A stretch of 64,000 nucleotides of DNA from Stenotrophomonas maltophilia (GCA_002363385.1 DEVL01000003.1:496505-560504), one strand, 5' to 3'. Counted from the stretch's first letter, positions 34,677 to 43,534 are shown. Translations and numbers: made by a program. The notes: a model not told the origin generated them from the sequence alone.

Positions 34677-35777
34677 ATGGTCGAACTACTGCAGCGCGCA
34701 CGCGCCGTATTCCATTTCTTTTTCCGCACCCTCGATCTGCCCTTGCTGGGCGCGCTGTGCCTGCTGATGGTGGCCGGGCTGGCCGTGCTGCACAGCGTGG
34801 ACGGGCCGGTGCATGCGCAGGCGATGCGCTATGGCGCCGGCCTTGCCGCGTTGTGGGCGCTGTCGCGCGTGCCGGTGGTGACGCTGCGCGCGTGGTCACC
34901 GTGGATCTACACGTTGTCCTTGCTGCCGCTGCTGGCGGTCTATGTGGTCGGCACCGGCAAATACGGCCAGCGGTGGTTGAACCTGGGCGTGTTCTATCTG
35001 CAGCCCTCCGAGCTGCTCAAGCTCAGCCTGCCGATGATGATGGCCTGGTACCTGCACAAGCAGCCGTTGCCGCCGCGGCCGCGCGCGGTGCTGACCGCCG
35101 CCGTGCTGATTGGTGGGCCGGCAGTGCTGATCCTGCTGCAGCCCAACCTGGGTACGGCAACGCTGGTCACCGCCAGCGGGGTGTTTGCGCTGCTGCTGGC
35201 CGGCCTGCGCTGGTGGTGGATGGTCATCGCGCTGGGGGGAGTGTCGGTGGCCGCGCCGCTGGCCTGGTTCGGGCTGCTGAGGCAGTACCAGAAGGATCGC
35301 GTGCTGACCTTCCTGTATCCGGAAAACGATCCACTGGGCACCGGCTGGAACATCATCCAGTCCAAGATTGCGATCGGCTCGGGCGGCATGCACGGCAAAG
35401 GCTGGGGGCAGGGCACCCAGGCTGCGCTGGATTTCCTGCCCGAATACACCACGGACTTCGCGTTCTCCGTGTTGGCCGAAGAGTTCGGCTGGGTCGGCGT
35501 GGCGGTGGTGCTCAGCCTGTTCCTGTTCGTCACCGCGCGCTGCCTGTGGATCGCCAGCCATTCGCGCTGCGGCTACTCGCGTCTGCTGGTGGGCACCACC
35601 GGCCTGGTGTTCTTCGTCTACGTGCTGGTCAATGGCGGCATGATTTCCGGCGTGCTGCCGGTGGTGGGTGTCCCGATGCCGCTGATTAGTTATGGCGGTA
35701 CCTCGGCGGTATCCCTGCTGGCCAGTTTCGGGCTGGTAATGGCAGCGCGGCAGCATCAGCCGGTGCATCCCACGTAA
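34677..35777 (+). CDS. rodA: SEDS family RodA paralogue, copy 2
   Basis: This 366-residue protein is a clear tandem paralogue of the gene just upstream, sharing long identical blocks (GWNIIQSKIAIGSGG, VLVNGGMISG, PLISYGGTSAVSLL). The TTDFAFSVLAEEFG motif is kept. The LQPDFGT loop of copy 1 reads LQPNLGT here, so the conserved Asp is replaced by Asn. Start: ATG at 34677, with AGGAG 8 nt upstream; the open frame before it lacks a suitable start. The gene is intact with normal codon use, so it is not an obvious pseudogene. Whether it polymerises glycan or plays a modified role is unknown. Confidence 0.9.
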   Translation: MVELLQRARAVFHFFFRTLDLPLLGALCLLMVAGLAVLHSVDGPVHAQAMRYGAGLAALWALSRVPVVTLRAWSPWIYTLSLLPLLAVYVVGTGKYGQRWLNLGVFYLQPSELLKLSLPMMMAWYLHKQPLPPRPRAVLTAAVLIGGPAVLILLQPNLGTATLVTASGVFALLLAGLRWWWMVIALGGVSVAAPLAWFGLLRQYQKDRVLTFLYPENDPLGTGWNIIQSKIAIGSGGMHGKGWGQGTQAALDFLPEYTTDFAFSVLAEEFGWVGVAVVLSLFLFVTARCLWIASHSRCGYSRLLVGTTGLVFFVYVLVNGGMISGVLPVVGVPMPLISYGGTSAVSLLASFGLVMAARQHQPVHPT

Positions 35778-35888
35778 GCCACGGCGAGGGAGGTTTGCGC
35801 GGACCCGCGATGCGAAAACGCTTTCAGGTGCAGGGGCGGTCAAGGCGTTGCGCTAAAAGTGAGAAGTGGCGCACAGATATGAAGTGAC

Positions 35889-35930
35889 TTGATCTCGATC
35901 AATGGACATGTCGCAAACGGCCTGCACAAT
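35889..35930 (+). promoter_or_regulatory. FNR-type box with matching -10 element
   Basis: TTGATCTCGATCAA (35889-35902) is a perfect FNR/ANR site (TTGAT-N4-ATCAA). If it acts as a class II site centred at -41.5, transcription would start near 35937. The hexamer expected at -10 (35925-35930) is CACAAT, directly preceded by TG. No gene lies within 440 nt downstream. Confidence 0.6.
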
Positions 35931-36321
35931 GGCGGCCCGCCAACAACGACGCGCTGAGCCAAGCATCGCGACGGGGACGTCTGGCGGGGAGTAGTTGACC
36001 TCACAGGTAGAAAGGGCGAGGCGCGCGCTGGGGAGATGCGCGCCGCGCTGCTGCCGATCGGGTCCGGTTTGGCCGGTTGCGTCCACGGGGATGGGGGCGC
36101 AGCCGGCGGACCTCTTCGCACGTCGGCGGCGCCCGAAAAAGTGAGACCTGCGTCGTCCCCCTGCGCATCGCGCAGGGATTGCGGCGGGACGCGCATTCGC
36201 GCAGTGATCAGGCGCTGCGATCATCCGGCCCGACCTGGCCGTTGAGCAAACATGAATGGGGAACGGTGCGGCGCCTGTCTACACGTCGCCTTAACGGCCC
36301 CGCGAAAACTCGGGCAATCCG

Positions 36322-36350
36322 TTGAGATTCATGGCCTTAGGGGTTTTAAT
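36322..36350 (+). promoter_or_regulatory. sigma-70 promoter of mltB
   Basis: TTGAGA (36322-36327) and TTTAAT (36345-36350) are spaced by 17 nt, a good match to the consensus. The predicted start near 36357 gives mltB a leader of about 20 nt, so mltB does not need the upstream FNR-type promoter. Confidence 0.6.
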
Positions 36351-36377
36351 TCATCCATGACCTGCTAACCTGCCGCG

Positions 36378-37523
36378 ATGATCCGACGCTCCCTGGCCTG
36401 CATGCTCACGCTCGGTTTGGTCGCTTGTGCGACCCAGCCGCAGACTCCTTCACCGTCGCCGCAGGCCTCGGGTGTTCCCGTTTCCCCGCCTCCCGGCAGC
36501 AAGGGCCCGGCTGAAGCTGCCCCCGAGGCAGCGGGTGCCAACGCAGCCCCGGTGGACCTGACCCCGGTCCCGTTCGAGGTGGCCCGCGCCAACTTCGTAC
36601 GCGATACCGCCGCCCGTTACGGAATTCCCGCTGCCCAGATCGAAGCGACCCTGGCCCAGGCGCAGATCCGCGACCCGATCATCGCGGCGATGTCGCGCCC
36701 GGCCGAGCGGGTCAAGCCGTGGAACGAGTACCGGCCGATGTTCATCAGCCAGGCACGGATCGAGGGCGGCAGGAAGTTCCTCGCCCAGCATCGCGATGAG
36801 CTGATGCGGGTGCAGCAGCGCACCGGGGTACCGGCCGAAGTGATCGTGGCCATCATCGGCGTGGAAACCAGCTACGGCGGCAACACCGGCAGCTACCGCG
36901 TGCTCGATGCGCTGTACACGCTGGCCTTCAAGTACCCGCGCAGTGGCGATCCGGCCAAGCTCGAACGCGAGGTGCGCCGCGAGCTGTTCTTCCGCGATGA
37001 ACTGGCGCGCCTGTTCGCGCTGACCCGCGACGAGAAGCTGGACATCACCGCGATCAAGGGCAGCTACGCCGGCGCGATGGGCATGGGCCAGTTCATGCCC
37101 TCCAGCTATCTGGACTATGCGGTGGATGGCAACGGCGATGGCCGTCGCGATCTGTTCAACAGCTATGACGATGTCTTCTCCTCGATCGCCAATTACTTCG
37201 TCAAGAAGGGCGGTTGGGTCCGCGGCGGCCCGGTCGCCGTGCCGGCCACGCTGCAGGCCGGTCGCGAGGAATTCAATCCGACCGAATGGGCGCCGACCTG
37301 GACCCTGTCCGAGCTGGCCCAGCGCGGTTACCAGCCCAGCGTGCCAGTCGCGGCCGGCCTGACCGCCACGCCGATCACGCTGGAAGGCAGCACCGGCAAG
37401 CAGTACTGGCTGGGCTTCCAGAACTACTACGCCATTACCCGCTACAACCTCTCGAAAATGTACGCGATGGCCGTGTACCAGTTGTCCCAGGCCATCGCCG
37501 GACAGGAGTTGCCGCCGGCATGA
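36378..37523 (+). CDS. mltB: Membrane-bound lytic murein transglycosylase B
   Basis: This 381-residue lipoprotein (lipobox LVAC) cleaves the glycan strand between MurNAc and GlcNAc, forming 1,6-anhydro ends. After a Pro/Ala-rich linker (residues 20-60) comes the SLT_2 domain with catalytic E163 in GVETSYGGNTGSYRVLDAL. GAMGMGQFMPSSYLDYAVDGNGDGRRDLF is the family's second signature, resembling the calcium-binding loop of E. coli Slt35. The stop overlaps rlpA as ATGA. It belongs with the adjacent elongation genes in wall remodelling. Confidence 0.95.
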   Translation: MIRRSLACMLTLGLVACATQPQTPSPSPQASGVPVSPPPGSKGPAEAAPEAAGANAAPVDLTPVPFEVARANFVRDTAARYGIPAAQIEATLAQAQIRDPIIAAMSRPAERVKPWNEYRPMFISQARIEGGRKFLAQHRDELMRVQQRTGVPAEVIVAIIGVETSYGGNTGSYRVLDALYTLAFKYPRSGDPAKLEREVRRELFFRDELARLFALTRDEKLDITAIKGSYAGAMGMGQFMPSSYLDYAVDGNGDGRRDLFNSYDDVFSSIANYFVKKGGWVRGGPVAVPATLQAGREEFNPTEWAPTWTLSELAQRGYQPSVPVAAGLTATPITLEGSTGKQYWLGFQNYYAITRYNLSKMYAMAVYQLSQAIAGQELPPA

Positions 37524-38833
37524 ATGCACTCGCACGCTCCAGATGGCTGATTCCGGGGTTGCTGATACTGGCACTGGCCGCCTGCAGCAGTGCGCCGAAG
37601 AAGCCCGCCGGCAGCACCGCCGGCAGCAGCAAGCCGTCCGGTGCAGTAGTGCAGGGCAAGGGCGGGCGTCCGGCGCATTGTCCTGAGGGCTCGCCTTACA
37701 AGGCCGCGTCTGAGGACCCGAGCACGCGCGGCGACTATCGCGCTGGCGGGCTGTACAAGCCGGGCGTGAATGACAGCACCCCCACCTACATTCCCAACGT
37801 GGCCTGCATCCCGGAGCCGGAGGTCGTGGACCTGCCGCGCTCGCCGATCGGCAACAAATCGCCGTACGTGGTACTGGGCAAGCAGTACCAGGTGATGGAC
37901 AAGACCCGCGGCTATGCCGAGAAGGGCACCGCCTCGTACTACGGCGCCAAGTTCCATGGCCGCCTGACCTCCAACCGCGAGGTGTACGACATGTACGCCT
38001 TTACTGCCGCGCACAAGACTCTGCCGTTGCCGAGCTTCGCCCGGGTGACCAACCTGGACAACGGCGAATCGGTGATCGTGCGGGTCAATGATCGTGGCCC
38101 CTTCCACGATGGCCGCGTGGTCGATCTCAGCTACGCTGCCGCCGTGCGCCTGGGGATCACCCAGCGCGGCACCGGCAACGTGGAAGTCCGCGCGCTGGCC
38201 CCGGGCGATGACAACCTGCTGGCCGACAAGGCCAGCCGCCGCGAGCGCCGCGAGGTCGCTGCCGCTGCGGTGGCGGCGAGCACCACGGCCGCGGGCGCAC
38301 GCCGCGCCAGCGAAATGGACGCCCTGGTCGGCAAGCTGCCGGCTGCCACGGCGACCGCTGCCGCCAAGCCGGCCGGCGAGCAGTACCGTTACCGCGTCGC
38401 CGACTCGGCCAAGCCGGGCAACGCCGACAACTTCGATCACTGGATGCGCGACAACGGCGTGCGCGTGGCCACCGGCAAGCCGGCCACCACCCAGGCCGCC
38501 AGCGTCAACACCGCCCCGGTGGCGGTGGCCGCCTTGCCCGCCGCCGCACCTGCCGCGCGGCCCGCACCGGCCCCCGGCGCGACGCTCTCCCAGCAGGTGC
38601 TCGGCAGCGTGTTGCTGCAGGTGGCCAGCTTCGCCAGCCGCGACAATGCCACCCGCGCACTCGGGCAGCTGTCCTCGGCAGGTATCGCCGGGGCGAGCAT
38701 CAGCGACATCGTCAGTGGCGGGCGTACCCTGTGGCGCCTGCGCGTCCCGGCGCCAGACCATGCCAGTGCCTCGGAACTTGCCGGCCGGATCGCCGGTCTG
38801 GGCTTCGGGGCGCCGCAGATCGTGAAGGACTGA
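37520..38833 (+). CDS. rlpA: RlpA family septal-ring lytic transglycosylase with SPOR domain
   Basis: This 437-residue lipoprotein (lipobox LAAC) has a long spacer, a double-psi beta-barrel domain (GTASYYGAKFHGRLTSNREVYDM to DGRVVDLSYAAAVRLG, about residues 130-215), an Ala-rich linker and a C-terminal SPOR domain (GSVLLQVASFASRDNATRALGQL, about 360-437). SPOR binds denuded glycan at the division site. In Pseudomonas RlpA is a lytic transglycosylase specific for such strands. Start: ATG at 37520, overlapping mltB. Confidence 0.92.
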   Translation: MNALARSRWLIPGLLILALAACSSAPKKPAGSTAGSSKPSGAVVQGKGGRPAHCPEGSPYKAASEDPSTRGDYRAGGLYKPGVNDSTPTYIPNVACIPEPEVVDLPRSPIGNKSPYVVLGKQYQVMDKTRGYAEKGTASYYGAKFHGRLTSNREVYDMYAFTAAHKTLPLPSFARVTNLDNGESVIVRVNDRGPFHDGRVVDLSYAAAVRLGITQRGTGNVEVRALAPGDDNLLADKASRRERREVAAAAVAASTTAAGARRASEMDALVGKLPAATATAAAKPAGEQYRYRVADSAKPGNADNFDHWMRDNGVRVATGKPATTQAASVNTAPVAVAALPAAAPAARPAPAPGATLSQQVLGSVLLQVASFASRDNATRALGQLSSAGIAGASISDIVSGGRTLWRLRVPAPDHASASELAGRIAGLGFGAPQIVKD

Positions 38834-38847
38834 GCCTTCCGCTGCAC

Positions 38848-38888
38848 GCGGCACGTCAACACGTGCCGCCGCTCCTTGGGCCTACAAT
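38848..38888 (+). terminator. hairpin after rlpA and -10 element before dacA
   Basis: GCGGCACGT (38848-38856) pairs exactly with ACGTGCCGC (38861-38869) over CAAC, 12 nt after the rlpA stop. A TACAAT hexamer at 38883-38888 follows and may serve as the -10 of a dacA promoter, although no clear -35 is visible. Confidence 0.45.
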
Positions 38889-38938
38889 GCCCGTTATCCC
38901 TCATTCCCCCTTGGCGCCCTCCAGGAGCTTGCTGTCCG

Positions 38939-40156
38939 ATGAAATTCCGCTTTGCCGCCGCTGCCATGGCCACGACCCTGTTCGTGGGCATGGTCTCCGC
39001 CCAGACCCCCCTGCCGACCCCGGCACCGGCGCCTGCTCCCGCCGCCGCCGCCCCAGCCACCGTCGCGACCCCGCCGGCGCCCAAGCCCAGCATCTCCAAG
39101 GCCTGGATCCTGATGGATTACGCCACCGGGCAGGTCCTGGCCGGTGAGAACGTGCACGAGCAACTGGCCCCGGCCAGCATCACCAAGGTGATGACCTCGT
39201 ATGTCGTGGCCGCCGAGGTCAAGAACGGCAAGGTCCGTACCGACGACCAGGTGATGATGAGCGAGCGCGCTTGGCGTGAGGGCGGCGCCGGCACCGACGG
39301 CAGCTACAGCGGCTTCCCGGTCAACCAGACCGCGCGTCTGGAAGACATGGAAAAGGGCATGGCGATCCAGTCCGGCAACGATGCCGCGATCGCCCTGGCC
39401 GAGCACGTCGCCGGCAGCGAAGAAGCCTTCGCCTCGCTGATGAACAGCTACGCCGCCAAGATCGGCATGAAGGACTCCCACTTCGTCAACGCCCATGGCC
39501 TGAGCGCGCCGGGCCACCACACCACCGCCTACGACCTGGCCCTGCTGGGCCGCGCGATGGTGCGTGACTATCCGGAAACCTACGCCTACAACAAGGTGAA
39601 GGAATTCACCGTCGGCAACATCACCCAGCCCAACCGCAACCTGCTGCTGTGGCGCGACCAGAGCGTGGACGGCATCAAGACCGGCCACACCTCTGAAGCC
39701 GGCTACTGCCTGATGAGCTCGGCCCAGCGTGGTGACCAGCGCCTGGTCGCGGTGATCCTCGGTGGCGGTTCGGAAAAGCAGCGCGCCGATGACAGCCTGG
39801 CCCTGCTCAACTGGGGCTTCCGCTTCTTCGAAACCCACCGCATGTACGAGCCGGGCAAGGTCGTGGCCGAGCACAAGGTGTGGAAGGGCAAGACCGCCAC
39901 GCTGCAGCTTGGCGTGGCCCAGCCGATGCTGGTCAGCGTGCCGCGCGGCCGTTACAACGATCTCAAGCCGAGCATCGACGTGCCCAAGACCCTGGAAGCC
40001 CCGTTCACCGCCGGCCAGCAGGTCGGCACCCTGAAGGTGATGCTGGACAACCAGGTCGTCGCCCAGGCGCCGCTGGTGGCCGTGGCCGCCGTGGAAGAAG
40101 CCGGCTTCTTCAAGCGCCTGTGGGACAGCTTCTGGATGTGGTGGGAATCGGAATAA
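38939..40156 (+). CDS. dacA: D-alanyl-D-alanine carboxypeptidase (PBP5/6 type)
   Basis: This 405-residue low-molecular-weight PBP removes the terminal D-Ala from peptidoglycan stems. It has a signal peptide (residues 1-21), a Pro/Ala-rich linker and the S11 peptidase domain with S80-I-T-K83, S145-G-N147 and a KTG triad in DGIKTGHTSEAG. The PBP5 C-terminal beta domain and an amphipathic anchor (FFKRLWDSFWMWWESE) follow, which should hold it to the outer face of the inner membrane. AGGAG lies upstream of the ATG. A strong terminator closes the gene. Confidence 0.95.
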   Translation: MKFRFAAAAMATTLFVGMVSAQTPLPTPAPAPAPAAAAPATVATPPAPKPSISKAWILMDYATGQVLAGENVHEQLAPASITKVMTSYVVAAEVKNGKVRTDDQVMMSERAWREGGAGTDGSYSGFPVNQTARLEDMEKGMAIQSGNDAAIALAEHVAGSEEAFASLMNSYAAKIGMKDSHFVNAHGLSAPGHHTTAYDLALLGRAMVRDYPETYAYNKVKEFTVGNITQPNRNLLLWRDQSVDGIKTGHTSEAGYCLMSSAQRGDQRLVAVILGGGSEKQRADDSLALLNWGFRFFETHRMYEPGKVVAEHKVWKGKTATLQLGVAQPMLVSVPRGRYNDLKPSIDVPKTLEAPFTAGQQVGTLKVMLDNQVVAQAPLVAVAAVEEAGFFKRLWDSFWMWWESE

Positions 40157-40174
40157 TCCGGTCCGACTGAAGTA

Positions 40175-40204
40175 AAAAAGACCGGCGAAAGCCGGTCTTT
40201 TTTT
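40175..40204 (+). terminator. intrinsic terminator of dacA
   Basis: AAAAAGACCGGC / GCCGGTCTTTTT form a 12-bp stem with a GAAA loop (40187-40190), continuing into a T run to 40204. Confidence 0.92.
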
Positions 40205-40226
40205 GCGCGTCCCTTCTGGCTGCCCG

Positions 40227-40248
40227 GTAGTGCCGGCCGCTGGCCGGC
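40227..40248 (+). repeat. SMAG-type REP element
   Basis: GTAG (40227-40230) followed by the GCCGGCC-GCT-GGCCGGC palindrome (40232-40248). This is the same unit as at 4324 and 58208, here between convergent dacA and the LpxR-like gene. Confidence 0.75.
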
Positions 40249-40265
40249 TTCTGGTACGGGCGCCG

Positions 40266-41330
40266 TTACAGCGACCGGCTGATCGTAAAGCTGCCGAACA
40301 CCGGCGCCTCACGCTGCCCATCGAACTCGCGCGTGCTGTGGTAACGGGCCAACGCGAACTTCCAGCGCCCGCGCATCACCGCCAGCCCGTAACCGGCCTG
40401 GGCCACCACATGGCGCTTGTCCACACTGTGGCTGTTGCGGAATGTATTGCCGTCCAGCGTGATATCCCGGATCACCCATGCCGCGTCCGTGGTGCCGAAC
40501 AGATGCCACGACCACCCGCTCGGCTTGCCGCCGCGCGTCGGCGCGGTGTTCTCACCGGCCGGCCGCAGCGGCGTACTGCCGAAATCGTCCGGCAGCTTCC
40601 AACCAAAGCGCACCTCGCCGCCGGCGTTGACATGCGTGGCCAGATTGCCCACCGCACCGCCGTAATGACTGATCGCATCCCAGCCCCAGCCGCCCAGGTT
40701 CTCGCTGGCATCGGCTGGCCAACGGCGCATCCGCTCATGCGTCAGCATGAACACCGGTTCGTTGTGCAGCTGGTTGTCCCAGCCTTGGAACTTCTCATCG
40801 CCCAGCAGCTCGTGCACCGCGTTCTGCACCTCCTCGCCGAGCGCCCACGGCCCCACCACGCCCACCGCCAGCTGGGTCGTCTGCAGGCGGTCGCCGCGGC
40901 GCGCGTTGTAGCCGAAGCTGGCAATCAGCACGCCCGCATACGGCCGGTCGTCCTCGATCAGGTCCTTCCGGGTGAAATCGGTCGGGGTGAAAATGCCCTG
41001 GGCCACGCTGAAGATCATGTTCTGCTGCTCGAACTCGCCTGGGTGCAGCCGCTCCAGATGGCTGTTGACCCAGCGCGCCAGGCGCGGCAGACAGGGATCG
41101 TCGGTGTAATCGACCAGGTTCGGTGAGACCAGCGTGATCTGGGCGCCATTGGTATAGCCCTGATCCTGGTCCTTGCCGCCGAACAGATCGTTGTCGACGC
41201 GGAAGTTGACCTGGGGCGGATGCTCGCGCATCGCATCGGGCCCGCATTGGGAGGCGGCCTGGGCAGCGGGTGCCGCCAGGGCCAGGACGCCGGCGAGTGC
41301 GGCCGGCAACGCGAAGGGCTTCAGAGACAT
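40266..41330 (-). CDS. LpxR family outer membrane protein (lipid A 3'-O-deacylase-like)
   Basis: This 354-residue protein has a signal peptide (cleavage after APAAQA) and belongs by pattern to the LpxR/DUF2219 beta-barrel family. The hallmark stretch VNFRVDNDLFGGKDQDQGYTNGAQI contains the Asn and Asp residues near the LpxR calcium and active site, and the segment EDDRPYAGVLIASFGYN is the second conserved block. In Salmonella LpxR removes the 3'-acyloxyacyl group of lipid A. Deacylase activity here is a family-based inference. The gene is solitary and convergent with dacA. Confidence 0.82.
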   Translation of the reverse strand: MSLKPFALPAALAGVLALAAPAAQAASQCGPDAMREHPPQVNFRVDNDLFGGKDQDQGYTNGAQITLVSPNLVDYTDDPCLPRLARWVNSHLERLHPGEFEQQNMIFSVAQGIFTPTDFTRKDLIEDDRPYAGVLIASFGYNARRGDRLQTTQLAVGVVGPWALGEEVQNAVHELLGDEKFQGWDNQLHNEPVFMLTHERMRRWPADASENLGGWGWDAISHYGGAVGNLATHVNAGGEVRFGWKLPDDFGSTPLRPAGENTAPTRGGKPSGWSWHLFGTTDAAWVIRDITLDGNTFRNSHSVDKRHVVAQAGYGLAVMRGRWKFALARYHSTREFDGQREAPVFGSFTISRSL

Positions 41331-41523
41331 GGGATACCAGACGGGGATTTATGCTTTCTTAAGCCGATACAGCGTAGTCACAGCGTGATGCCGTGAACAG
41401 CGCTGCGCACGCATTGCTGCGTATCAGTGGCGATACAGGCGTTTTCACGTGCCGTTCGGCGCTGCTGTGCGCACGATCGAGCAGCGCTTGGGTTCGGGCG
41501 CGGGCATCCCCATAATCCCGGTC

Positions 41524-41802
41524 ATGGAGATCAAGTCAGACAACCCCGACCACGGCTTCCAGTTCCCCGGCCAGTTCGAACTCAGCGCCATGGGCGCGGC
41601 CGGCAAGGACCTGGAACGCGAACTGCCGCGCCTGCTTGAGCTGGCCGGCGTCGACGTGCTGAGCGAACGCATCAGCTGGAAACACTCGTCCAACGGCAAG
41701 TATGTGTCGGTGCGGCTGGTGTTCAAGGCCGACAACCGCGACCAGTACGACGCCGCGCACACCGCGCTGCGTGACCACCCGGAAGTGAAGTGGACGCTGT
41801 AG
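41524..41802 (+). CDS. DUF493 (YbeD) family protein
   Basis: This 92-residue alpha/beta protein with MEIKSDNPDHGFQFPGQFELSAMG at the N terminus and an ACT-like fold (VRLVFKADNRDQYDAAHTALRDHPEVKWTL) is the YbeD/DUF493 family, which lies next to lipB in many proteobacteria. Its function is unresolved; a regulatory role linked to lipoylation has been suggested from context only. The last 13 nt overlap the lipB start. I chose the ATG at 41524. Confidence 0.85.
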   Translation: MEIKSDNPDHGFQFPGQFELSAMGAAGKDLERELPRLLELAGVDVLSERISWKHSSNGKYVSVRLVFKADNRDQYDAAHTALRDHPEVKWTL

Positions 41803-42497
41803 CCAACTGCGCCACCGCTGCGGCCCCGGGTGACCGGGCGCCGCAACCGGCCCTCGTGCGTGACCTCGGGCGCCAGCCGTATGCCCCGGTCTGGCACGCC
41901 ATGCAGCGCTTCACCGATGCCCGCACCGACGCCACCCCCGACGAACTGTGGGTGGTCGAGCACGATCCGGTGTTCACCCTGGGCCAGGCCGGCAAGGAAG
42001 AGCATGTGCTCGCGCCCGGCGATATTCCCGTTCTGCATGTGGACCGCGGCGGTCAGGTGACCTACCACGGGCCCGGCCAGATCGTGATCTACCCACTGCT
42101 GCAGCTGCGGCGGCTGGGGATCGGCGTACGCGACTACGTGTGCCGGATCGAGCAGGCCATCATCGACACCCTGGGCGACTGGAACATCGGTGCCGAGCGT
42201 CTGGAGGGCGCGCCCGGCGTCTACGTCGGTGGTGCCAAGGTCGCCGCGCTCGGCATCCGCGTCCGCCGCGGCTGCACCTTCCACGGCCTGGCCTTCAATG
42301 TCGCCATGGACCTGGAACCGTTCCGCCGGATCAACCCCTGTGGCTATCAAGGGCTGCAGGTGACCTCGGTGGTAGACTTGGGGGGACCGTCCGGCATGGC
42401 GGCCGTCACGCCGGTGCTGCTGGGCCATCTGGCCCGCCAGTTCGGCCTGGCCCTCGAGCCGGCCGCTGAATTACCCGATTTGACTGACGCGGCGTGA
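41790..42497 (+). CDS. lipB: Octanoyl-[acyl carrier protein]:protein octanoyltransferase
   Basis: This 235-residue enzyme transfers octanoyl groups from ACP to lipoyl domains. The family blocks are RGGQVTYHGPGQIVIYPLL, GVYVGGAKVAALGIRVRRGCTFHGLAFNV (with the catalytic Lys) and INPCGYQGLQVTSV (with the catalytic Cys). The start is taken as the GTG at 41790, inside the DUF493 gene; a GTG about 70 nt later is possible. lipA follows after 18 nt and inserts the sulphurs. Confidence 0.93.
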   Translation: MDAVANCATAAAPGDRAPQPALVRDLGRQPYAPVWHAMQRFTDARTDATPDELWVVEHDPVFTLGQAGKEEHVLAPGDIPVLHVDRGGQVTYHGPGQIVIYPLLQLRRLGIGVRDYVCRIEQAIIDTLGDWNIGAERLEGAPGVYVGGAKVAALGIRVRRGCTFHGLAFNVAMDLEPFRRINPCGYQGLQVTSVVDLGGPSGMAAVTPVLLGHLARQFGLALEPAAELPDLTDAA

Positions 42498-42515
42498 ACG
42501 CCGCCGACCAAGGCC

Positions 42516-43529
42516 ATGACTGAAACCACCGCTCGCCTCATTCCCCTGCAGGTTGTGCAGGGCGACACGCCGTCCGCCGCCCCGTTGCAGACGGGCGTCA
42601 AACAGATCGGCGGTGACAAGATCGGCCGCTCGCCGGTGCAGTTCGCCGATGCGCCGGTGCTGCGCAAGCCGTCGTGGATCCGCGTGCGGATTCCCTCCGG
42701 CAACGCCGTGCAGAACCTCAAGGCCAAGCTGCGCGAGAACCGCCTGGTCACGGTCTGCGAGGAAGCCAGCTGCCCCAACATCCACGAGTGCTTCAGCCAC
42801 GGCACCGCGACCTTCATGATCCTCGGCGAGGTCTGCACCCGCCGCTGCTCGTTCTGCGACGTGGCCCACGGCCGGCCCAAGCCGCCGGACGCCAATGAAC
42901 CGGCCAGCCTGTCACAGACCGTGGCCGACATGGGCCTGAAGTATGTGGTGGTGACCAGCGTGGACCGCGACGACCTGCGCGACGGCGGTGCCCAGCACTT
43001 CGCCGACTGCATCGGCGCCATCCGTGCCAAGTCGCCCAACACCAAGATCGAAGTGCTGACCCCGGATTTCCGTGGCAAGGGCCGCATGGAGCGCGCGCTG
43101 GAGATCCTGGCGACCAACCCGCCGGATGTGTTCAACCACAACATCGAAACGGTGCCGGATCTGTACCGCAACGTGCGCCCCGGCGCGGATTACCAGTGGT
43201 CGTTGACCCTGCTCAAGAAGTTCAAGGCCCAGCACCCGGAGATCGCCACCAAGTCCGGCATCATGCTCGGCCTGGGCGAGACCCTGGAGCAGGTCCAGGC
43301 CACGCTGCGCGACCTGCGCGAGCATGACGTGGACATGATCACGATCGGCCAGTACCTTCAGCCGACCGCGCATCACCACCCGGTGCTGCGTTACTGGACG
43401 CCCGAGGAATACAAGGCGCTGGAGGAATACGGCAACGCGCTGGGCTTCAGCCACGTCGCCTCCGGTCCGATGGTGCGCTCGTCCTACCATGCCGACCGCC
43501 AGGCGGCCGACGCCGGCGTCGCCGGTTGA
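42516..43529 (+). CDS. lipA: Lipoyl synthase
   Basis: This 337-residue radical SAM enzyme inserts two sulphur atoms into octanoylated lipoyl domains. Both iron-sulphur sets are visible: the auxiliary cluster cysteines in CEEASCPNIHEC, and the radical SAM CxxxCxxC in EVCTRRCSFC. The C-terminal MVRSSYHADRQA contains the conserved serine that ligates the auxiliary cluster. It completes the DUF493-lipB-lipA operon. Confidence 0.96.
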   Translation: MTETTARLIPLQVVQGDTPSAAPLQTGVKQIGGDKIGRSPVQFADAPVLRKPSWIRVRIPSGNAVQNLKAKLRENRLVTVCEEASCPNIHECFSHGTATFMILGEVCTRRCSFCDVAHGRPKPPDANEPASLSQTVADMGLKYVVVTSVDRDDLRDGGAQHFADCIGAIRAKSPNTKIEVLTPDFRGKGRMERALEILATNPPDVFNHNIETVPDLYRNVRPGADYQWSLTLLKKFKAQHPEIATKSGIMLGLGETLEQVQATLRDLREHDVDMITIGQYLQPTAHHHPVLRYWTPEEYKALEEYGNALGFSHVASGPMVRSSYHADRQAADAGVAG

Positions 43530-43534
43530 TCCAG

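Larger units (their letters stand above)
35778..36377. other. 600-nt gene-free region between rodA copy 2 and mltB
   Basis: No frame here has both a plausible start with a ribosome site and protein-like composition. The region holds a perfect FNR-type box at 35889-35902, a small hairpin CCCTGCG/CGCAGGG at 36159-36177, another GCGCGC-rich hairpin near 36022-36045, and the mltB promoter at 36322-36350. The distance between FNR box and mltB leaves space for a non-coding RNA or a long regulated leader. Confidence 0.6.

Noticed and set aside
35840..36325. Several 70-120 codon frames on both strands in the rodA-mltB gap
   Set aside because: None has a properly spaced ribosome site, and compositions are Arg/Pro/Cys-rich as expected from non-coding GC-rich DNA.
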